A DNA stretch of 64,000 bases from Hamadaea tsunoensis DSM 44101. GTDB taxonomy: Bacteria > Actinomycetota > Actinomycetes > Mycobacteriales > Micromonosporaceae. Position 1 is the stretch's first letter, and each line of letters begins with the position of its first letter. A program made the position numbers and the translations under genes. Below are positions 30,301-43,097 of the stretch, piece after piece. The DNA lies in contig NZ_KE386822.1 in the NCBI RefSeq assembly GCF_000428945.1, forward strand, positions 1-64,000, given 5' to 3'. The notes beneath the pieces were generated by a model. The model was not told the DNA's origin. It made no database searches and was given only the letters and a program-made list of their open reading frames with translations.

Positions 30301-33246
30301 GTGAGTGACCGTCTGATCATCCGTGGCGCGCGTGAGCACAACCTGCGCGAGGTGAGCCTCGACCTGCCCCGGGACGCCATGATCGTCTTCACCGGTCTCT
30401 CCGGTTCCGGGAAGAGCAGCCTCGCCTTCGACACGATCTTCGCCGAGGGTCAGCGGCGCTACGTCGAGTCGCTGTCGAGCTACGCCCGGCAGTTCCTCGG
30501 CCAGATGGACAAGCCGGACGTGGACTTCATCGAGGGCCTGTCGCCGGCGGTCTCCATCGACCAGAAGTCGACCTCGCGCAACCCCCGCTCGACGGTGGGC
30601 ACGATCACCGAGGTCTACGACTACCTGCGCCTGCTGTTCGCCCGGGTCGGCGAGCCGCACTGCCCGGTCTGCGGCGAGGCGATCACCAAGCAGTCGCCGC
30701 AGCAGATCGTGGACCGGGTGCTGGCGATGGCGGACGGCACCCGGTTCCAGGTGCTGGCCCCCGTCATCCGGGGCCGCAAGGGCGAGTACCTCGACCTGTT
30801 CAGCGAGCTGCAGGCCAAGGGTTACGCGCGCGCCCGCGTCGACGGCGTCGTGCACTCGCTGACCGACGTGCCGAAGCTGAAGAAGCAGGAGAAGCACACG
30901 ATCGAGGTGGTCGTCGACCGGCTGGCCGTCAAGGCGTCGGCCAAGCAGCGCCTGACCGACTCGGTCGAGACCGCGCTGGGGCTGGCCAACGGCATCGTGG
31001 TGCTGGACTTCGTCGACCTGCCGGAGGACGACGAGCACCGCGAGCGCAAGTTCTCCGAGCATCTGGCCTGCCCGAACGAGCACCCGCTGGCGATCGAGGA
31101 CCTGGAGCCGCGGGTCTTCTCGTTCAACGCGCCGTACGGCGCCTGCCCGGAGTGCACGGGCCTGGGCCAGAAGAAGGAGGTCGACCCCGAGCTGCTCGTC
31201 CCCGACGTGGAGAAGAGCCTGCGCGAGGGCGCGATCGCGCCGTGGAACAACGGGCACACCTTCGACTACTTCATCCAGGTCCTCGGCGCGCTCGGCGAGG
31301 AGTCCGGCTTCGACCTCGACAGCCCCTGGCGGGCGCTGACGGCCAAGGCGCAGAAGCTGATCCTGCACGGCGTCGAGAACCAGGTGCACGTGCGCTACCG
31401 GAACAAGTACGGCCGGGAGCGGTCGTACTTCGCCGGGTACGAGGGCGTGGTGCCGTGGCTGGAGCGCCGGCACTCCGACACCGAGAGCGAGTGGAGCCGG
31501 GAGAAGTACGAGGGCTACATGCGGGAGGTGCCCTGCTCGGTCTGCGGCGGCACCCGGCTCAAGCCCGAGGTCCTCGCCGTGACCGTCGCCCGGCACAACA
31601 TCGCCGAGGTGTGCGGCCTGTCCGTCGGCGAGGCCGCCGAACTGCTGGAGAAGCTGGAACTCACCGACCGGCAGCTGATGATCGCCGAGCGCGTCCTCAA
31701 GGAGATCAACGCCCGGCTCAAGTTCCTGCTGGACGTCGGCCTCGACTACCTGTCGCTCGACCGGCCCGCCGGGTCGCTGTCGGGCGGCGAGGCGCAGCGC
31801 ATCCGGCTGGCCACCCAGATTGGCTCCGGCCTCGTGGGCGTCCTCTACGTCCTCGACGAGCCGTCGATCGGCCTGCACCAGCGCGACAACCACCGTCTCA
31901 TCGAGACCCTCGTACGCCTGCGCGGCCTGGGCAACACCCTCATCGTCGTCGAGCACGACGAGGACACGATCCGCACGGCCGACTGGGTGGTCGACATCGG
32001 CCCGGGCGCGGGGGAGCACGGCGGGAAGATCGTGCACTCCGGCACCTACGAGGACCTGCTGGCCAACGAGGAGTCGGTCACCGGGGCGTACCTGGCGGGG
32101 CGCAGGAACATCCCGGTGCCGGGGCACCGCCGGCCGCAGACCAAGGGCCGCGAGCTGACCGTGGTCGGCGCGCGCGAGCACAACCTGAAGAACGTGTCGG
32201 TCAGCTTCCCGCTCGGCCAGCTGATCTCGGTCACCGGCGTCTCCGGCTCGGGCAAGTCGACGCTGGTCAACGACATCCTCTACACCGTGCTGGCGAACCA
32301 GATCAACGGCGCGCGGATGGTGCCCGGCCGGCATACCCGCATCACCGGCCTCGACCACGTGGACAAGGTCGTGGGCGTGGACCAGAGCCCGATCGGGCGT
32401 ACGCCGCGGTCGAACCCGGCCACCTACACGGGCGTGTTCGACAACATCCGCAAGCTCTTCGCGGAGACGACCGAGGCGAAGGTACGCGGCTACGGTCCCG
32501 GCCGGTTCTCGTTCAACGTCAAGGGCGGCCGGTGCGAGAACTGCTCGGGCGACGGCACGATCAAGATCGAGATGAACTTCCTGCCGGACGTGTACGTGCC
32601 GTGCGAGGTCTGCAAGGGGGCCCGGTACAACCGGGAGACCCTGGAGGTGCACTACAAGAGCCGGACCATCGCCGAGGTGCTGGAGATGCCGATCGAGGAG
32701 GCCGCCGGCTTCTTCGAGGCGATCCCGGCCATCCACCGGCACCTGAAGACCCTGGTCGACGTGGGTCTGGGCTACGTACGCCTCGGCCAGCCGGCCCCGA
32801 CACTGTCCGGCGGCGAGGCGCAGCGGGTGAAGCTGGCGTCGGAGTTGCAGAAGCGCTCGACCGGCCGGACGGTCTACGTGCTGGACGAGCCCACGACCGG
32901 CCTGCACTTCGAGGACATCCGCAAGCTGCTGCTCCTGCTGCAGGGCCTGGTGGACAAGGGCAACACGGTGATCGTGATCGAGCACAACCTCGACGTGATC
33001 AAGAGCTCGGACTGGATCATCGACATGGGTCCGGAGGGCGGCCACCGCGGTGGCACCGTCATCGCCGAAGGTACGCCGGAACAGGTCGCCGCGGTCGACG
33101 AGTCGCACACGGGCGCGTACCTGCGGCCGATCCTCGAAGCCGTGCCGACGCAACCGCACGCCAAGCGCACCGCCGCCGGTACGCCGAAGAAGGCCGCTCC
33201 GGCGCAGGCGAAGGCACCCGCGAAGCGGACCCGGGCCAAGGTTTGA
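30301..33246 (+). CDS. uvrA: UvrABC excinuclease subunit A
   Basis: 981-residue damage-sensing ATPase of nucleotide excision repair. It has two ABC modules: Walker [10 protein letters not shown] (32-40) and GVSGSGKST (about 646-654), with signature LSGGEAQR in each. Zinc-binding Cys pairs appear as CPVC, CPEC, CSVC and, in the second module, CENC with CEVC. UvrA2 loads UvrB at lesions. GTG 30301 ([15 protein letters not shown]) is chosen because GGGGAG lies 6 nt upstream and it matches the family start. The promoter upstream looks DNA-damage-inducible. It is followed by a convergent glycosyltransferase-like gene. Confidence 0.97.
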   Translation: MSDRLIIRGAREHNLREVSLDLPRDAMIVFTGLSGSGKSSLAFDTIFAEGQRRYVESLSSYARQFLGQMDKPDVDFIEGLSPAVSIDQKSTSRNPRSTVGTITEVYDYLRLLFARVGEPHCPVCGEAITKQSPQQIVDRVLAMADGTRFQVLAPVIRGRKGEYLDLFSELQAKGYARARVDGVVHSLTDVPKLKKQEKHTIEVVVDRLAVKASAKQRLTDSVETALGLANGIVVLDFVDLPEDDEHRERKFSEHLACPNEHPLAIEDLEPRVFSFNAPYGACPECTGLGQKKEVDPELLVPDVEKSLREGAIAPWNNGHTFDYFIQVLGALGEESGFDLDSPWRALTAKAQKLILHGVENQVHVRYRNKYGRERSYFAGYEGVVPWLERRHSDTESEWSREKYEGYMREVPCSVCGGTRLKPEVLAVTVARHNIAEVCGLSVGEAAELLEKLELTDRQLMIAERVLKEINARLKFLLDVGLDYLSLDRPAGSLSGGEAQRIRLATQIGSGLVGVLYVLDEPSIGLHQRDNHRLIETLVRLRGLGNTLIVVEHDEDTIRTADWVVDIGPGAGEHGGKIVHSGTYEDLLANEESVTGAYLAGRRNIPVPGHRRPQTKGRELTVVGAREHNLKNVSVSFPLGQLISVTGVSGSGKSTLVNDILYTVLANQINGARMVPGRHTRITGLDHVDKVVGVDQSPIGRTPRSNPATYTGVFDNIRKLFAETTEAKVRGYGPGRFSFNVKGGRCENCSGDGTIKIEMNFLPDVYVPCEVCKGARYNRETLEVHYKSRTIAEVLEMPIEEAAGFFEAIPAIHRHLKTLVDVGLGYVRLGQPAPTLSGGEAQRVKLASELQKRSTGRTVYVLDEPTTGLHFEDIRKLLLLLQGLVDKGNTVIVIEHNLDVIKSSDWIIDMGPEGGHRGGTVIAEGTPEQVAAVDESHTGAYLRPILEAVPTQPHAKRTAAGTPKKAAPAQAKAPAKRTRAKV

Positions 33247-33264
33247 CCCGACGCCGGAACGGGA

Positions 33265-33942
33265 CTATCCGCGTACCAGGGAATGGGGCGTGGGATTGAC
33301 GAAGCGCTCGCGGGCGCGGGCCCGGGCGGCGCGGCGCAGGCGGGTGAGCTCGTCCGGGTCGTCGGCGAGCTTGCGCAGCGCGATGGCGATCTGCTCGGGG
33401 TCGCCGGCCGGGACCAGCACGGCGGCGTCGGCGAACGCGGCGCGCTGCGGGGCGGTGTCGGAGGTGATCACCGCGCAGCCGGCCGCGGCGGCCTGGTAGA
33501 CCTCGGTCGGGACGAACGAGAGGGCCTCGCCGGAGGTGCCGAAGATGCCGAGGCAGACGTCGTGGCGGGCGACGAGGTCCGGCAGGTCGTGCGCCGGCAC
33601 CCAGGCGCGCCAGGTCACCCAGGCGTTCGGCGCGGCGAGCGCGCGGGCGACGGCGTGCTCGGGCCCGCCGCCGATGACGGTGAAGGTGAAGCGCGGGTCG
33701 CCGGCCAGGGCCGCGATGGCCGCGCCGACGATCGGCGCGCCCTGGGCCGGGGTGAACGGGCCGAAGAAGACGACGTGGACGAGTTCCGTGTCCGGCGCGG
33801 GCCGGGCGGCGAACCAGGGCGCGGTCGCAAGCATCAGGGCGTCGTCCGGGGCACCGTTCGGAGCGTCGGGCAGTGGATCGGGCTGGGCCTCGGGCTGGGC
33901 CTCGGGCGAGGCGTCGCCGTCGACGGGGGACATCTTCATCAT
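33265..33942 (-). CDS. Half-length GT4/GT1-type glycosyltransferase domain protein
   Basis: 225-residue protein that has only the C-terminal, nucleotide-sugar-binding Rossmann domain of a GT-B glycosyltransferase; full enzymes are about 380 residues. The donor-site E-x7-E is present (E139 and E147 in GTSGEALSFVPTEVYQAAAAG). The acceptor domain is replaced by a short acidic Pro/Ala-rich leader with PEAQPEAQP repeats. ATG 33942 is preceded by GGATCGAG. It could be a truncated gene or a stand-alone domain that works with another subunit. It converges on uvrA with 18 bp between stops. Confidence 0.7.
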   Translation of the reverse strand: MMKMSPVDGDASPEAQPEAQPDPLPDAPNGAPDDALMLATAPWFAARPAPDTELVHVVFFGPFTPAQGAPIVGAAIAALAGDPRFTFTVIGGGPEHAVARALAAPNAWVTWRAWVPAHDLPDLVARHDVCLGIFGTSGEALSFVPTEVYQAAAAGCAVITSDTAPQRAAFADAAVLVPAGDPEQIAIALRKLADDPDELTRLRRAARARARERFVNPTPHSLVRG

Positions 33943-34130
33943 CACTCGATCCAACGAGCGCGCCCGTCGGTGGGCGCCGCGGTCAACGCCCCACATCCTA
34001 GAGACCGTTGATCCGCGGGTGTGAGCGCGGCCACACCGCAATCCCGCATGCCGGTACCCGAGGTATATGCGCTCAGGAGATACACAGCCAACCGTGATCG
34101 GTGGTCGAGCCTGAAGCCGGGCAAGACGGA

Positions 34131-34136
34131 TAAAGT
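34131..34136 (+). promoter_or_regulatory. -10 element of Rieske lipoprotein gene
   Basis: TAAAGT ends 6 nt before GTG 34143, consistent with leaderless transcription. Confidence 0.45.
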
Positions 34137-34142
34137 TTGCGG

Positions 34143-34646
34143 GTGACCGAGATGATAGAGGATTCAACTAACTCGACCACCTCGCGCCGGGCGATCTTCG
34201 CCGGCGTCGGTGCGGTCGGAGCCGCGGCCCTCCTCGCCGCCTGTTCCGACGGCTCCGACACGCCGGCGGCGGCCTCGTCCAGCGCGGCGCCGACCGCGAG
34301 CGAGCCGGCAACGGAGCCGAGCGACGACGCGAGCCAGGACGCGCCCGCGGGGGACGCCGTGACGGTGTCGGCCGCCGGCATCGCCGTGGGCGGCGGGAAG
34401 ATCTTCAACGACCAGGGTGTCGTGGTCACGCAGCCGACGGCCGGGACCTACAAGGCCTTCACGAACCTGTGCTCGCACCAGCAGTGCCCGCTGTCCGACG
34501 TGTCCGGCGGGACGATCAACTGCAACTGCCACTTCAGCAAGTTCTCCATCAAGGACGGGGCCGTGGTGAGCCCGCCGGCCTCGCAGCCGCTGAAGGAGTA
34601 CCCGGTGAAGGCGAACGGTACGGATCTGTCGATCACCGTGGAGTGA
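34143..34646 (+). CDS. Tat-exported Rieske [2Fe-2S] lipoprotein
   Basis: 167-residue exported protein. A twin-arginine signal SRRAIFAG leads to a lipobox LLAAC, so it should be exported folded and lipid-anchored. A Ser/Ala/Glu-rich linker follows. The Rieske site is complete: CSHQQC and CNCH supply two Cys and two His for the cluster plus the two disulfide Cys that typify high-potential Rieske proteins. The electron-transfer partner is unknown. GTG 34143 sits 6 nt after TAAAGT; ATG 34152 is an alternative. It lies just upstream of uvrC, unrelated in function. Confidence 0.9.
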   Translation: MTEMIEDSTNSTTSRRAIFAGVGAVGAAALLAACSDGSDTPAAASSSAAPTASEPATEPSDDASQDAPAGDAVTVSAAGIAVGGGKIFNDQGVVVTQPTAGTYKAFTNLCSHQQCPLSDVSGGTINCNCHFSKFSIKDGAVVSPPASQPLKEYPVKANGTDLSITVE

Positions 34647-34650
34647 CCGA

Positions 34651-34673
34651 GTGTCGGGGGGCGTGGGTAGGCT
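34651..34673 (+). promoter_or_regulatory. RecA-NDp (PafBC-type) promoter of uvrC
   Basis: GTGTCGGGG (34651-34659), exactly 8 nt, then TAGGCT (34668-34673): one mismatch in TTGTCR and one in the GTG block compared with the RecA-NDp pattern, with the correct spacing. The uvrC GTG begins 6 nt later, so the mRNA would be leaderless. Confidence 0.6.
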
Positions 34674-34679
34674 GACCGG

Positions 34680-36632
34680 GTGGCCGATCCGTCTACTTAT
34701 CGCCCCGCTACCGGCACGATTCCCGAGTCGCCGGGGGTCTACCGTTTCCGGGACCCCGGCGGCCGGGTCATCTACGTGGGCAAGGCCAAGTCGCTGCGGC
34801 AGCGGCTGAACTCCTACTTCGCCGACCTGTGGTCGCTGCATCCGCGTACGCAGCAGATGGTCACGACCGCGTCCAGTGTGGACTGGGTGACCGTCGGCAC
34901 CGAGGTCGAGGCGCTCCAGCTGGAGTACGCCTGGATCAAGGAGTTCGACCCCCGGTTCAACGTCCGCTACCGCGACGACAAGTCCTACCCGTTCCTCGCG
35001 GTGACGCTCGACGAGGAATACCCGCGGCTGCAGGTGATGCGCGGCGCGAAGCGCAAAGGCGTGCGCTACTTCGGCCCCTACTCGCACGCCTGGGCCATCC
35101 GCGAGACGCTGGACCTGCTGCTGCGCGTGTTCCCGGCCCGGACCTGCAGCGCGGGCGTCTTCAAGCGGGCCGGCCAGATCGGCCGCCCGTGCCTGCTCGG
35201 CTACATCGGCAAGTGCTCGGCGCCGTGCGTCGGGCGGGTCAGCGCCGACGAGCACCGGGCCATCGTCGAGGAGTTCTGCGACTTCATGGCGGGCGGCACC
35301 GACAGGCTGCTGCGCCGCCTGGAGAAAGAGATGTACACGGCCTCCTCGGAGATGGACTACGAGCGCGCGGCCCGGCTGCGCGACGACCTCTCGGCCGCCC
35401 GGAAGGCGCTGGAGAAGCAGGCCGTCGTGCTCGGCGACGGCACCGACGCCGACGTGGTCGCGTTCGCCGAGGACCAGCTGGAGGCGGCCGTCCAGGTCTT
35501 CCACGTCCGCGGCGGCCGGGTCCGCGGCCAGCGGGGCTGGGTCGTCGAGAAGACCGAGTCGCTGACCACCGGCGACCTCGTCCACCACTTCTGCTCCCAG
35601 ATCTACGGCGACACCGCCGAGAGCATGGACGTCCCCCGCGAGGTGCTCGTCCCCGAGCTGCCCGCCGACGCCGACGCGCTGGAGGCCTGGCTGGCCGAGC
35701 GGCGCGGCTCGCGGGTGAGTCTGCGCGTACCGCAGCGGGGGGACAAGAAGACGCTGATGGAGACGGTCGCGCGCAACGCCGGCCAGGCCCTCGCCCAGCA
35801 CAAGCTGAAGCGGGCCACCGACCTCACCGCCCGCAGCGCGGCGCTGGAGGAGATCGAGGAGGCCCTCGCGCTGTCCACCGCGCCGCTGCGCATCGAGTGC
35901 TACGACATCTCCCAGATCCAGGGCACCGACGTGGTCTCCAGCATGGTCGTCTTCGAGGACGGCCTGGCCCGCAAGAGCGAGTACCGGCGGTTCATCATCA
36001 AGGGCGCCACCGACGACGTCTCGGCGATCTCCGAGGTGATCCGGCGGCGCTTCCAGAACTACCTGGCCGAGCGGGACAGCCCCGAGCCCCGGGTGAACGA
36101 GGAGGGGCGGGCGCGGAAGTTCGCGTACCCGCCGCAGCTCGTGGTCGTCGACGGCGGCCAGCCCCAGGTGAACGCCGCCTCCGCCGTGCTGGCCGAGCTG
36201 GGCGTCGTGGACGTCGCCGTCTGCGGCCTCGCCAAGCGGCTCGAGGAGGTCTGGCTGCCCAACGACGAGATGCCCGTCATCCTGTCCCGGTCCTCCGAAG
36301 GGCTCTACCTGCTGCAGCGCGTACGCGACGAGGCGCACCGGTTCGCGATCACGTTCCACCGCCAGCGCCGGTCGCAGCGCATGACGGCCTCCCAGCTCGA
36401 CGAGGTCCCCGGCCTCGGCGAGATACGCAAGAAGGCCCTGCTGCGCCACTTCGGCTCGGTCAAGAAGCTGGGTGCCGCGTCGGTCGGCGAGATCGCCGAG
36501 GTCCCCGGAATCGGACCGCGTACGGCGGAAGCGGTCCTCGCGGTGCTGCACGGCGAGCCGGTCGGCGGATCCCCGGCAACGGACGGCGGTCCCCGGGGAA
36601 GTGATCAACCGCCCGGCGAAACGCCGTCGTGA
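34680..36632 (+). CDS. uvrC: UvrABC excinuclease subunit C
   Basis: 650-residue nuclease making both incisions in nucleotide excision repair. The N-terminal GIY-YIG domain is seen as SPGVYRF and [14 protein letters not shown] (3' incision). The UVR/UvrB-binding helix pair follows ([13 protein letters not shown]). The RNase H-like domain with [13 protein letters not shown] carries the 5' incision site. C-terminal tandem helix-hairpin-helix motifs ([26 protein letters not shown]) bind DNA. GTG 34680 immediately follows a probable DNA-damage promoter. It heads the uvrC-rapZ-yvcK-whiA cluster conserved in actinomycetes, although 73 bp separate it from rapZ. Confidence 0.97.
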   Translation: MADPSTYRPATGTIPESPGVYRFRDPGGRVIYVGKAKSLRQRLNSYFADLWSLHPRTQQMVTTASSVDWVTVGTEVEALQLEYAWIKEFDPRFNVRYRDDKSYPFLAVTLDEEYPRLQVMRGAKRKGVRYFGPYSHAWAIRETLDLLLRVFPARTCSAGVFKRAGQIGRPCLLGYIGKCSAPCVGRVSADEHRAIVEEFCDFMAGGTDRLLRRLEKEMYTASSEMDYERAARLRDDLSAARKALEKQAVVLGDGTDADVVAFAEDQLEAAVQVFHVRGGRVRGQRGWVVEKTESLTTGDLVHHFCSQIYGDTAESMDVPREVLVPELPADADALEAWLAERRGSRVSLRVPQRGDKKTLMETVARNAGQALAQHKLKRATDLTARSAALEEIEEALALSTAPLRIECYDISQIQGTDVVSSMVVFEDGLARKSEYRRFIIKGATDDVSAISEVIRRRFQNYLAERDSPEPRVNEEGRARKFAYPPQLVVVDGGQPQVNAASAVLAELGVVDVAVCGLAKRLEEVWLPNDEMPVILSRSSEGLYLLQRVRDEAHRFAITFHRQRRSQRMTASQLDEVPGLGEIRKKALLRHFGSVKKLGAASVGEIAEVPGIGPRTAEAVLAVLHGEPVGGSPATDGGPRGSDQPPGETPS

Positions 36633-36705
36633 ACTCCCCTCGGTAGACTCTGCGGCGGCGCGGCGGCCGACAGGGGTGCGGCGGGTCGCAGCAGGGGGAT
36701 GAATC

Positions 36706-37608
36706 GTGGACCGAGCCGAGGCCTCGACCGTGGACGCGGCGGAGCGGGCGCAGACCGATCTGGTGATCGTCACCGGTGTGTCCGGTGGCGGCCGCTCGAC
36801 GGTCGCGCGGGCGCTGGAGAACGTCGGCTTCTACGTCGTCGACAACCTGCCGCAGACGCTCATGCTGCCGATGGCGGAGCTGGCCCACCAGGCGGGCGGG
36901 GCGGCCCGGCAGACGGCCATGGTCCTCGACGTGCGCTCGCGGGCCTTCTCGACGGACCTGGCCGGGGCGATCACCTCGCTCAAGGACCGGGGGTTCGCGC
37001 CGCGGGTGGTCTTCGTCGACGCCGATGACGACGTGCTGATCCGCCGCTTCGAGAACGTACGCCGCTCCCACCCGCTGCAGGGCAACGGCCGGCTGTCGGA
37101 CGGGATCGCGGCCGAGCGGGGCCTGCTGGCGGCCGCCCGGGACCTGGCCGACGTGATCATCGACACCAGTCACCTCAACGTGAACCAGCTGCGGGCGCGG
37201 GTCGAGGAGCTGTTCGCCGGCGAGGACGCGCTGAAGCTGCGGGTGACCGTGCTGTCCTTCGGTTTCAAGTACGGCCTGCCGCCCGACGCCGACTTCGTGC
37301 TGGACGCGCGCTTCCTGCCCAATCCCTTCTGGGTGCCGGAGCTGCGCGAGCACACCGGGCGCGACGCCGACGTAAGCCGTTTCGTTCTGGGCCAGCGCGG
37401 CGCTAATACTTTCGTGGAGACCTACGCCCGTCTGATCAACGCCACCGCGCCGGGCTTCGAGCGCGAGGGCAAGCGGTACCTGACCGTCGCGGTCGGCTGC
37501 ACCGGCGGCAAGCACCGCAGTGTGGCCATCGCCGAGGAACTCGCCCGCCGGCTGCGCGAGCTGCGGGTTGTGGCCCACGCCCAGCACCGCGACCTGGGGC
37601 GCGAGTGA
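36706..37608 (+). CDS. rapZ: RNase adapter RapZ (YvcJ) nucleotide-binding protein
   Basis: 300-residue P-loop protein. Walker A is GVSGGGRST and the conserved VDNLP follows the first strand. The C-terminal domain has the SFGFKYG, DARFLPNPF and GCTGGKHRSV motifs of RapZ, which in E. coli guides RNase E to a small RNA controlling amino-sugar synthesis; in actinomycetes the target is less clear. GTG 36706 has GGGGGA upstream. It overlaps yvcK by 4 bp (GTGA), so the two are translationally coupled. Confidence 0.95.
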   Translation: MDRAEASTVDAAERAQTDLVIVTGVSGGGRSTVARALENVGFYVVDNLPQTLMLPMAELAHQAGGAARQTAMVLDVRSRAFSTDLAGAITSLKDRGFAPRVVFVDADDDVLIRRFENVRRSHPLQGNGRLSDGIAAERGLLAAARDLADVIIDTSHLNVNQLRARVEELFAGEDALKLRVTVLSFGFKYGLPPDADFVLDARFLPNPFWVPELREHTGRDADVSRFVLGQRGANTFVETYARLINATAPGFEREGKRYLTVAVGCTGGKHRSVAIAEELARRLRELRVVAHAQHRDLGRE

Positions 37609-38588
37609 GGATCGTCGCCTTCGGGGGCGGCACGGGCCTGTCGGCGTCGCTGCGGGCGCTGCGCTCCGCGCTCGCGTACACCGCTTCGGGGCGGCCGGCC
37701 CGGAACAAGCCGGAGATCACCGCGGTCGTCACGGTCGGTGACAACGGCGGTTCCAGCGGGCGCCTGCGCATGGAGCGCGGGGCCCTGCCCGTCGGCGATC
37801 TCCGGCAGGCGCTGGCCGCCCTGGCCGCCGCCGATCCCGTGAGTACGCGCAGCGCACAGCTCTTCCAGCACCGGTTCGCCGGTTCCGACTCCCTCGCCGG
37901 GCACCCGGTCGGCAACCTCGTCCTGCTCGGGCTGCTGGAACAGCTGGCCGATCCGGTGAAGGCGCTCGACCACGCCGCGGCGATGCTGAAGGCCGAGGGC
38001 CGCGTCCTGCCGATGTGCCGGCAGCCGGTGACGATCGAGGCCGACCTGCGGGGCGGCGACCCCGGCCGGCCCGACGCCCTCGTCACCGTCCGGGGCCAGC
38101 ACGAGGTCGCGGTCGCCCCCGGCATCATCGACCAGGTACGCCTGGTCCCGCCGGACCCCGAGGCGTGCCCGGAGGTCGTCGCGGCGGTGGGCGCCGCGGA
38201 CTGGCTGATCTTCGGACCCGGCAGCTGGTACACGAGCGTGATCCCGCATCTGCTGGTACCCGGACTGGCCAAGGCGATCGTGGACAGCCCGGCGCGGCGG
38301 ATCGTCACCCTGAACCTGGCCAGCGACACCGAAACGGGCGGTTTGTCGCTTGCCGACCATCTCGGGGCCTTGACCCGTTACCTGGGTGATTTTCGTGCCG
38401 ATATTGTTCTTGCCGACGCCAAAGCCGTCGAAGACCCCGAACCCGTGGCATCTGCGGCACAATGCCTGGGTGCGCGGCTGGTCCTCGCGGACGTGGCGGT
38501 CGCGCGAGGCGTACCGAGCCATGATCCTGTCGCGCTCGGGGCGGCGCTCGGGCCCCTGCTGAGGACCAGGCGGGCCAGGTCGCGATGA
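37605..38588 (+). CDS. yvcK: YvcK/CofD-like gluconeogenesis factor
   Basis: 327-residue nucleotide-sugar-binding protein of the CofD/YvcK fold, required for growth on gluconeogenic carbon sources and for envelope morphogenesis in Bacillus and actinobacteria. Motifs visible are FGGGTGLSASLRALR at the N-terminus, VGDNGGSSGRLR, GHPVGNL and FGPGSWYTSVIPHL, all conserved in YvcK. GTG 37605 overlaps the rapZ stop. It is followed by whiA after about 85 bp. Confidence 0.94.
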   Translation: MRIVAFGGGTGLSASLRALRSALAYTASGRPARNKPEITAVVTVGDNGGSSGRLRMERGALPVGDLRQALAALAAADPVSTRSAQLFQHRFAGSDSLAGHPVGNLVLLGLLEQLADPVKALDHAAAMLKAEGRVLPMCRQPVTIEADLRGGDPGRPDALVTVRGQHEVAVAPGIIDQVRLVPPDPEACPEVVAAVGAADWLIFGPGSWYTSVIPHLLVPGLAKAIVDSPARRIVTLNLASDTETGGLSLADHLGALTRYLGDFRADIVLADAKAVEDPEPVASAAQCLGARLVLADVAVARGVPSHDPVALGAALGPLLRTRRARSR

Positions 38589-38675
38589 ACGCGGGCGGAA
38601 ACGGCGTACACATCCGCCGTGCTACTCGTTAAGAACAGACGGCAGGCGGAGCAGGCTAGAGGGTGGGATGGCGCG

Positions 38676-39659
38676 ATGGCGATGACCGCGGCGGTCAAGG
38701 ACGAGCTCAGCCGGGTGGACGTTCCCAAGCCCTGCTGCCGGCGGGCGGAGATGGCGGCGCTGCTGCGCTTCGCGGGCGGCCTGCACATCGTGTCGGGCCG
38801 GGTCGTCGTCGAGGCGGAGCTGGACACCGGGGCGGTGGCGCGGCGGCTGCGCACGACCGTGGCCGACCTGTACGGCTACCCCAGTGAGATCCACATCCTG
38901 GCCTCCGGCGGCCTGCGCAAGGGCAGCCACTACATCGTCCGGGTGGTGAAGGACGGCGAGGCGCTGGCCCGCCAGACCGGGCTGCTCGACGTGCGCGGCC
39001 GGCCCGTGCGCGGCCTGCCGCCGCACGTGGTCAGCGGCAACATGTGCTGCCAGGTGGCGGCGTGGCGGGGCGCGTTCCTCGCGCACGGCTCGCTCACCGA
39101 GCCCGGCCGCTCCTGCGCGCTGGAGATCACCTGCCCCGGCCCGGAGTCCGCGCTCGCCCTGGTGGGCTCGGCCCGCCGGCTCGGCATCACGACCGCGAAG
39201 GCCCGCGAGGTCCGCGGCGTCGACCGGGTCGTGGTCAAGGACGGCGACGCGATCGCCGCGCTGCTCGCCCGGGTCGGCGCGCACGCCAGCGTCCTCGCCT
39301 GGGAGGAGCGCCGCGTACGCCGGGAGGTGCGGGCCACCGCGAACCGGCTGGCGAACTTCGACGACGCGAACCTGCGGCGCTCGGCGCGCGCGGCGGTGGC
39401 GGCCGCGGCCCGGGTGACCCGCGCGCTGGAGATCCTGGCCGAGGACGCGCCCGGCCACCTGACCAGTGCCGGCCGGCTGCGGCTGGAGCACCGCCAGGCG
39501 TCCCTGGAGGAGCTGGGCGCCCTGGCCGACCCGCCGCTGACCAAGGACGCGATCGCCGGGCGGATCCGGCGGCTGCTGGCCCTGGCCGACAAGCGAGCCC
39601 GCGACCTGGGCATCCCCGACACGGAGGCGGCGGTCACCCCGGAGATGCTGAGCGTCTGA
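38676..39659 (+). CDS. whiA: Sporulation/cell-division regulator WhiA
   Basis: 327-residue DNA-binding protein. The N-terminal half is a LAGLIDADG-like domain without nuclease residues, and the C-terminal half is a HTH domain ([27 protein letters not shown]). In Streptomyces WhiA and WhiB together switch on sporulation septation genes. ATG 38676 ([14 protein letters not shown]) matches the universal WhiA start and has GGTGGGA upstream; longer starts do not fit. It ends the uvrC-rapZ-yvcK-whiA cluster. Confidence 0.96.
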   Translation: MAMTAAVKDELSRVDVPKPCCRRAEMAALLRFAGGLHIVSGRVVVEAELDTGAVARRLRTTVADLYGYPSEIHILASGGLRKGSHYIVRVVKDGEALARQTGLLDVRGRPVRGLPPHVVSGNMCCQVAAWRGAFLAHGSLTEPGRSCALEITCPGPESALALVGSARRLGITTAKAREVRGVDRVVVKDGDAIAALLARVGAHASVLAWEERRVRREVRATANRLANFDDANLRRSARAAVAAAARVTRALEILAEDAPGHLTSAGRLRLEHRQASLEELGALADPPLTKDAIAGRIRRLLALADKRARDLGIPDTEAAVTPEMLSV

Positions 39660-42100
<2,441 letters not shown>

Positions 42101-42102
42101 AC

Positions 42103-42888
42103 ATGGCCGAGGTCAAGCGCCGTCCGCTGATGGCCGGCAACTGGAAGATGAACCTCAACCACCTCGAGGCCATCGCGCTGGTGCAGAAGCTCGCGCACAC
42201 GCTCACCGAGAAGGAGCTGACCGACGTCGAGGTCGTCGTGCTGCCGCCGTTCACGGACATCCGCAGCGTGCAGACCGCGATCGACGGCGACAAGTGGCAG
42301 ATCGGCTTCGGCGCGCAGGACCTGTCGCAGCACGCGGCGGGCGCGTACACGGGTGAGATCTCGGGCGCGATGCTGGCCAAGCTCGGCTGCCAGTACGTCG
42401 TCGTCGGGCACTCCGAGCGCCGGGAGTACCACGGCGAGGACGACGCGCTGGTCAACGCCAAGGTCAAGGCGGCGCTGGCCAACGAGATCGCGCCGATCCT
42501 GTGCGTCGGCGAGGGTCTGGAGATCCGGGAGGCCGGCGAGCACGTCGAGCACACCCTGGCCCAGGTCGCGGGCGGCCTCGACGGGCTCAAGTCCGAGCAG
42601 GTCGAGAAGGTCGTCATCGCGTACGAGCCGGTGTGGGCGATCGGCACCGGCAAGACCTGCGCGGCCGAGGACGCCCAGGAGGTCGTGGCGGCCATCCGGT
42701 CGCACGTGGCCGGCGTGTTCGGCTACGAGACCGCCCAGAAGGTACGCGTCCTCTACGGCGGCTCGGTGAAGGCGAACAACGCGGCCGGCATCATGGCCCA
42801 GCCCGACGTCGACGGCGCGCTCATCGGCGGGGCGAGCCTGATCCTGGACGAGTTCGTCGGTATCGCGCGGTTCTCGAAGCAGTCCTGA
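42103..42888 (+). CDS. tpiA: Triosephosphate isomerase
   Basis: 261-residue TIM barrel interconverting dihydroxyacetone phosphate and glyceraldehyde 3-phosphate. Active-site residues are in MAGNWKMN (Lys), VVVGHSERR (His) and [12 protein letters not shown] (Glu). Phosphate-gripping loops are YGGSVKANN and GGASL. ATG 42103 has GGAGAA 7 nt upstream; a GTG at 42097 overlapping the pgk stop is less likely. A strong terminator follows. Confidence 0.97.
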   Translation: MAEVKRRPLMAGNWKMNLNHLEAIALVQKLAHTLTEKELTDVEVVVLPPFTDIRSVQTAIDGDKWQIGFGAQDLSQHAAGAYTGEISGAMLAKLGCQYVVVGHSERREYHGEDDALVNAKVKAALANEIAPILCVGEGLEIREAGEHVEHTLAQVAGGLDGLKSEQVEKVVIAYEPVWAIGTGKTCAAEDAQEVVAAIRSHVAGVFGYETAQKVRVLYGGSVKANNAAGIMAQPDVDGALIGGASLILDEFVGIARFSKQS

Positions 42889-42916
42889 ACAGTAGTCACG
42901 AACAGTCCTGTTCGCC

Positions 42917-42947
42917 CGAAAGGCCGGTCCGCTGGACCGGCCTTTCG
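42917..42947 (+). terminator. Terminator of gap-pgk-tpiA
   Basis: A perfect 14-bp inverted repeat (42917-42930 and 42934-42947) with a GCT loop lies 28 bp after the tpiA stop. There is no long T-tract. Confidence 0.85.
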
Positions 42948-43097
42948 CGTCCCCGGAAGATGCCCGGGTGACTGCGGCATGACGGTGCGTGTCCCAAGGT
43001 CAGAAGATGGTTGCGATTCCACCGGGGCGCCTTCTGCGGCACCGGGGGGCGCGCCTAGAGTGTCGGAGTCCCGACCTCCACCCCTCGCGAGGACACG

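Noticed and set aside
30223-33159. A 978-codon antisense frame over uvrA
   Set aside because: No domain content; uvrA is unambiguous on the plus strand.
34164-36773. An 869-codon antisense frame over uvrC
   Set aside because: Shadow of uvrC; no motifs and composition typical of reverse-complement GC-rich codons.
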